Positions 61,296 through 64,000 of a DNA stretch of 64,000 nt are shown in pieces. Every line of letters starts with the position of its first letter. Position 1 is the first letter of the stretch. The stretch spans positions 78,119,722 through 78,183,721 of the forward strand of contig NC_090696.1 in NCBI RefSeq assembly GCF_040954835.1. Reading direction: 5' to 3'. Position numbers and translations under genes: made by a program. The notes below the pieces were generated by a model, which was not told the DNA's origin, did not search any database, and worked only from the letters and a program-made list of their open reading frames with translations. The DNA is from Lepisosteus oculatus (Eukaryota > Chordata > Actinopteri > Semionotiformes > Lepisosteidae).

Positions 61296-64000
61296 CTATT
61301 TTTTATTTGGGGGGGAAGCAAGTTAAATTTATGTGCAATGCTAACAGGCTAACAGGTGTTGAGAATTAAATTTAGTGTCAAAAATGATTTCCTTAGACAT
61401 GACAGCAGGTAGTTTTGAATGACGCTCTCTTTATTTCATCGTTTGTAGCCTCACACCAGCGTCCTGGTGACTTGAGGGGCTCAAGTCTTCATGCTGGGTC
61501 TCCACAACTCCCAGTTATCCCCTTAAGACAACTGCAGGCAAGCTATCAAGTAAAATGTGAAACATTGTACAGATATGGAAATCTTAGGAATATGAGAATT
61601 AAATTTGCTCTCTTTCTTTTGGAATTCGGATATTTGGAAAGAAGCTAAAACTTATGGAAGTTGCTGCCGTGAAAGAAAAAAAAGTCCTCGGCCTTATCTT
61701 GTAATTACGAGATAGTAATTCTTGCGCACTTTATGCGATCACGAGATAGACAATACTAGATATCGCTAGTTTACCTCCAAGGAAAAGATTTTCTAAATCT
61801 TAGTGAGGACAACATATACTTATTCATGAGAAGCGCTGAGTATATATTTCAAGCAATAAGCTTTCTTGTCTAGTGGAAACCATTACAGCACACACAGCAC
61901 AGTTTGTCTGGCTGATCTGTTTGTCTAACTTTTGTCTGCAAATCTTTCTGTTAAATTTGCATTTTATTTTCTGCTGTTGAAGCACTTTCATTACTTTATA
62001 TTCAGCTACTTTTCAACAAAGCGGGAATAAAGGGGTCTTGTAGGGAGACAGAACTTCTGATGTTCCACTCAGTAAAAGCTGGTTTACACTTGGAACAGCA
62101 TGAAGGCACTGCGGAGTGTTAGTGGTCACTGGGCCGAATTCCAGCCACACGGGTTTGATGTGAACTAGCTCGCCAGAGAGTTTATAGCTCCGAGACTGTG
62201 AGCTTTGGAAGAATAATGTACAGTCTACAACAGTCTCAGTATTAAACTGCAAAATCCTTTACAGAATGTCTGGAAAATGTTGAAAAGAAAGTTATTAGGT
62301 TCTTAACAACATCATAAAAATGCGCTGGCAAGCTTAAAATACTTGGGATTTTATATGTTTCACAGATTTTATCCTTACTTTGTATTGAGTTTCCATGCCT
62401 TGCCAGATCTGACCTTTTCTTTCTACAGTTTCAGGAGCTCACTGTAAGGAAACCAAACGTTCAGCACAGACGGATATCGAGCAGAATGGTGAATGAAGTA
62501 TTTGGTTTTAGGTCCTTATCTTATCAAACTCAAATGTATCTGGTTATATAAATTCAGAAGAGAAACACTAAATACTAGTGCTCATCTATCTGCTAGGCTA
62601 CACTATCAGGAAGGTGTGCAACCTTTTGGCTACAGAGCTCACCTTGGTGCTTAGAAACCTGCCTGGCTGCATTATATAATTGGCAGAGTGGAAGAGAAAA
62701 TGGCCCAAACCACAGTCACTCTTCCTATCTACACAACAGCACATTCACAGGCAAACTGCACAGCGTTTTAATAAGAGGCCACGTCTCCATATGGGAGAAC
62801 TAATGTCTTCACTTCTGACACCACTGCTCTCCACCTCCTCACACACATGCACCTAGAGTTAATATTGCACAAGGTTTTGTTTGTCCTAACAACTGGAGGG
62901 CATTTGTCTCTGTCACGACAGAACTGCCGGCACACCCATAGTAGCGGTTACAAAACTCAACGGAGGTACTGCTGAAGTACATACCTCAAACCTACAGCCC
63001 CGGGCTACGAAATCTGTCTGTACCTTTCTAAAAGAGCGTTCTGAGGTGCAAACAAATACACTTTATGGCCAGTGGCCTGTAGAAATACTTCATCTGGGCC
63101 TTGCATAAAACACAATGAAATCGTTTCTAAAAATATAATACTTTAACACAGCTTTCCAGATATCACCATAGTTTCTGGCTAGCAAATGCCAAACAGAAAC
63201 CAACCCTAAAATCTCTAGTTGTGATAAGTCACTATTTTTCATCCAATCTAACAGCAGAAAGCACTTTCTGTTCCTCAGTTTTAGAAAACTAATAACTGCA
63301 TTGCCTGACTTCAGGAGGATGGAAGATGCAGACAAGTACTGTTCACTGATTCTCTTAATACAGCGTCTTCCTATTTTTGTGGGTCAAGATCGTTTGCAAA
63401 AGCCAGATGTTACAATCAGAAAAAAAAACAGATGTCTTCCTTCACTTATCGGTGAAGGACAACCACTTTGTCTGTCATTGTATGAAGAAGCACATTGTTG
63501 ACATTCAAAAGTGCATTTCAAATGATCAAACTTACTCCATAACCCAATTTCTCTGCCTTATTAAACCAAATTCAGTTTTCTTATTAGTTTCTCCAGATAA
63601 CCTCTTATACTAATATAATATGTCATATTAAATATTTCATGAAGTGTGCACGTAGTAACAGACAAACCTCTTGCAATACAAAATGGAGTTTACATGTAAA
63701 GTTTCCATTGTACATTTGAAATGTATAAAATAAGGCGAGACTATATTCTGTAATTTAAAAAGAATGACTAAGTAATGGAAAACTACTTCCAGAAGTATTT
63801 TAGTATAGGTACAGCCTTTCTTCAGTATTTTGTGTGCCTTTTCTTTGTTTCTTTGACAGCTAGCAGCTTTGCCCTACATTTCCCAAACCAGCCCCTGTCA
63901 TCTTTCCCGAGACATATTTGCCTTTCCTTCTCCACACACAGAATGGTGTCCAGCAGTCAGCTGTGGTCTCCTCCTTCAGGTCACGTCACAGCAGCCTGCC
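61296..64000 (-). other. scfd2 intron to window edge
   Basis: No further scfd2 exon could be recognised up to the right edge, so upstream exons lie beyond the window. No other gene is visible. Confidence 0.45.

Overview
The window is vertebrate nuclear DNA, most likely from a ray-finned fish. The evidence is GT-AG split genes encoding USP46, RASL11B and the Sec1-like SCFD2, a 5S-rRNA-derived SINE, tRNA-headed SINEs and decayed CR1/L2-type LINE 3' ends of the kind common in early-branching ray-finned fishes such as gar, bowfin and sturgeon. The exact species cannot be read from the sequence. The gene order usp46(-) / multi-exon non-coding snoRNA host(+) / rasl11b(+) / scfd2(-) matches human 4q12 as I recall it (USP46, DANCR carrying SNORA26, RASL11B, SCFD2).

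Layout. 1-5901: seven coding exons of usp46 on the minus strand, first codon to about codon 281; the last exons lie to the left of the window. 5640-6440: CpG-rich usp46 promoter. 6500-9350: SINE and LINE debris plus a second CpG-rich segment with a ZNF143-like site. 9380-15980: a plus-strand non-coding gene inferred to be the counterpart of DANCR. Its introns hold six copies of a 130-nt H/ACA box snoRNA, separated by near-identical 61-nt exons in an alternating short/long (A-B-A-B-A) repeat. A minus-strand coding-looking exon of unknown identity lies at 9827-10000.

16000-39700 is a gene-poor interval with LINE and SINE relics, minisatellites and an isolated CpG-rich patch at 36.7-37.1 kb. 39840-42890: rasl11b, complete in four exons, with a TATA box and a polyadenylation signal. 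45263-61295: the 3' part of scfd2 on the minus strand. Three exons are secure, a fourth is likely, and the 5' part lies to the right of the window. Its introns contain two striking minisatellites.

Most notable are the snoRNA/exon array in the host gene, and a 38-bp minisatellite abutting an scfd2 exon whose units each repeat the end of that exon together with a 5' splice site. The three protein genes (a deubiquitinase, a small GTPase and an SM-family trafficking protein) have no obvious shared pathway. They are an old linkage group rather than an operon-like unit.
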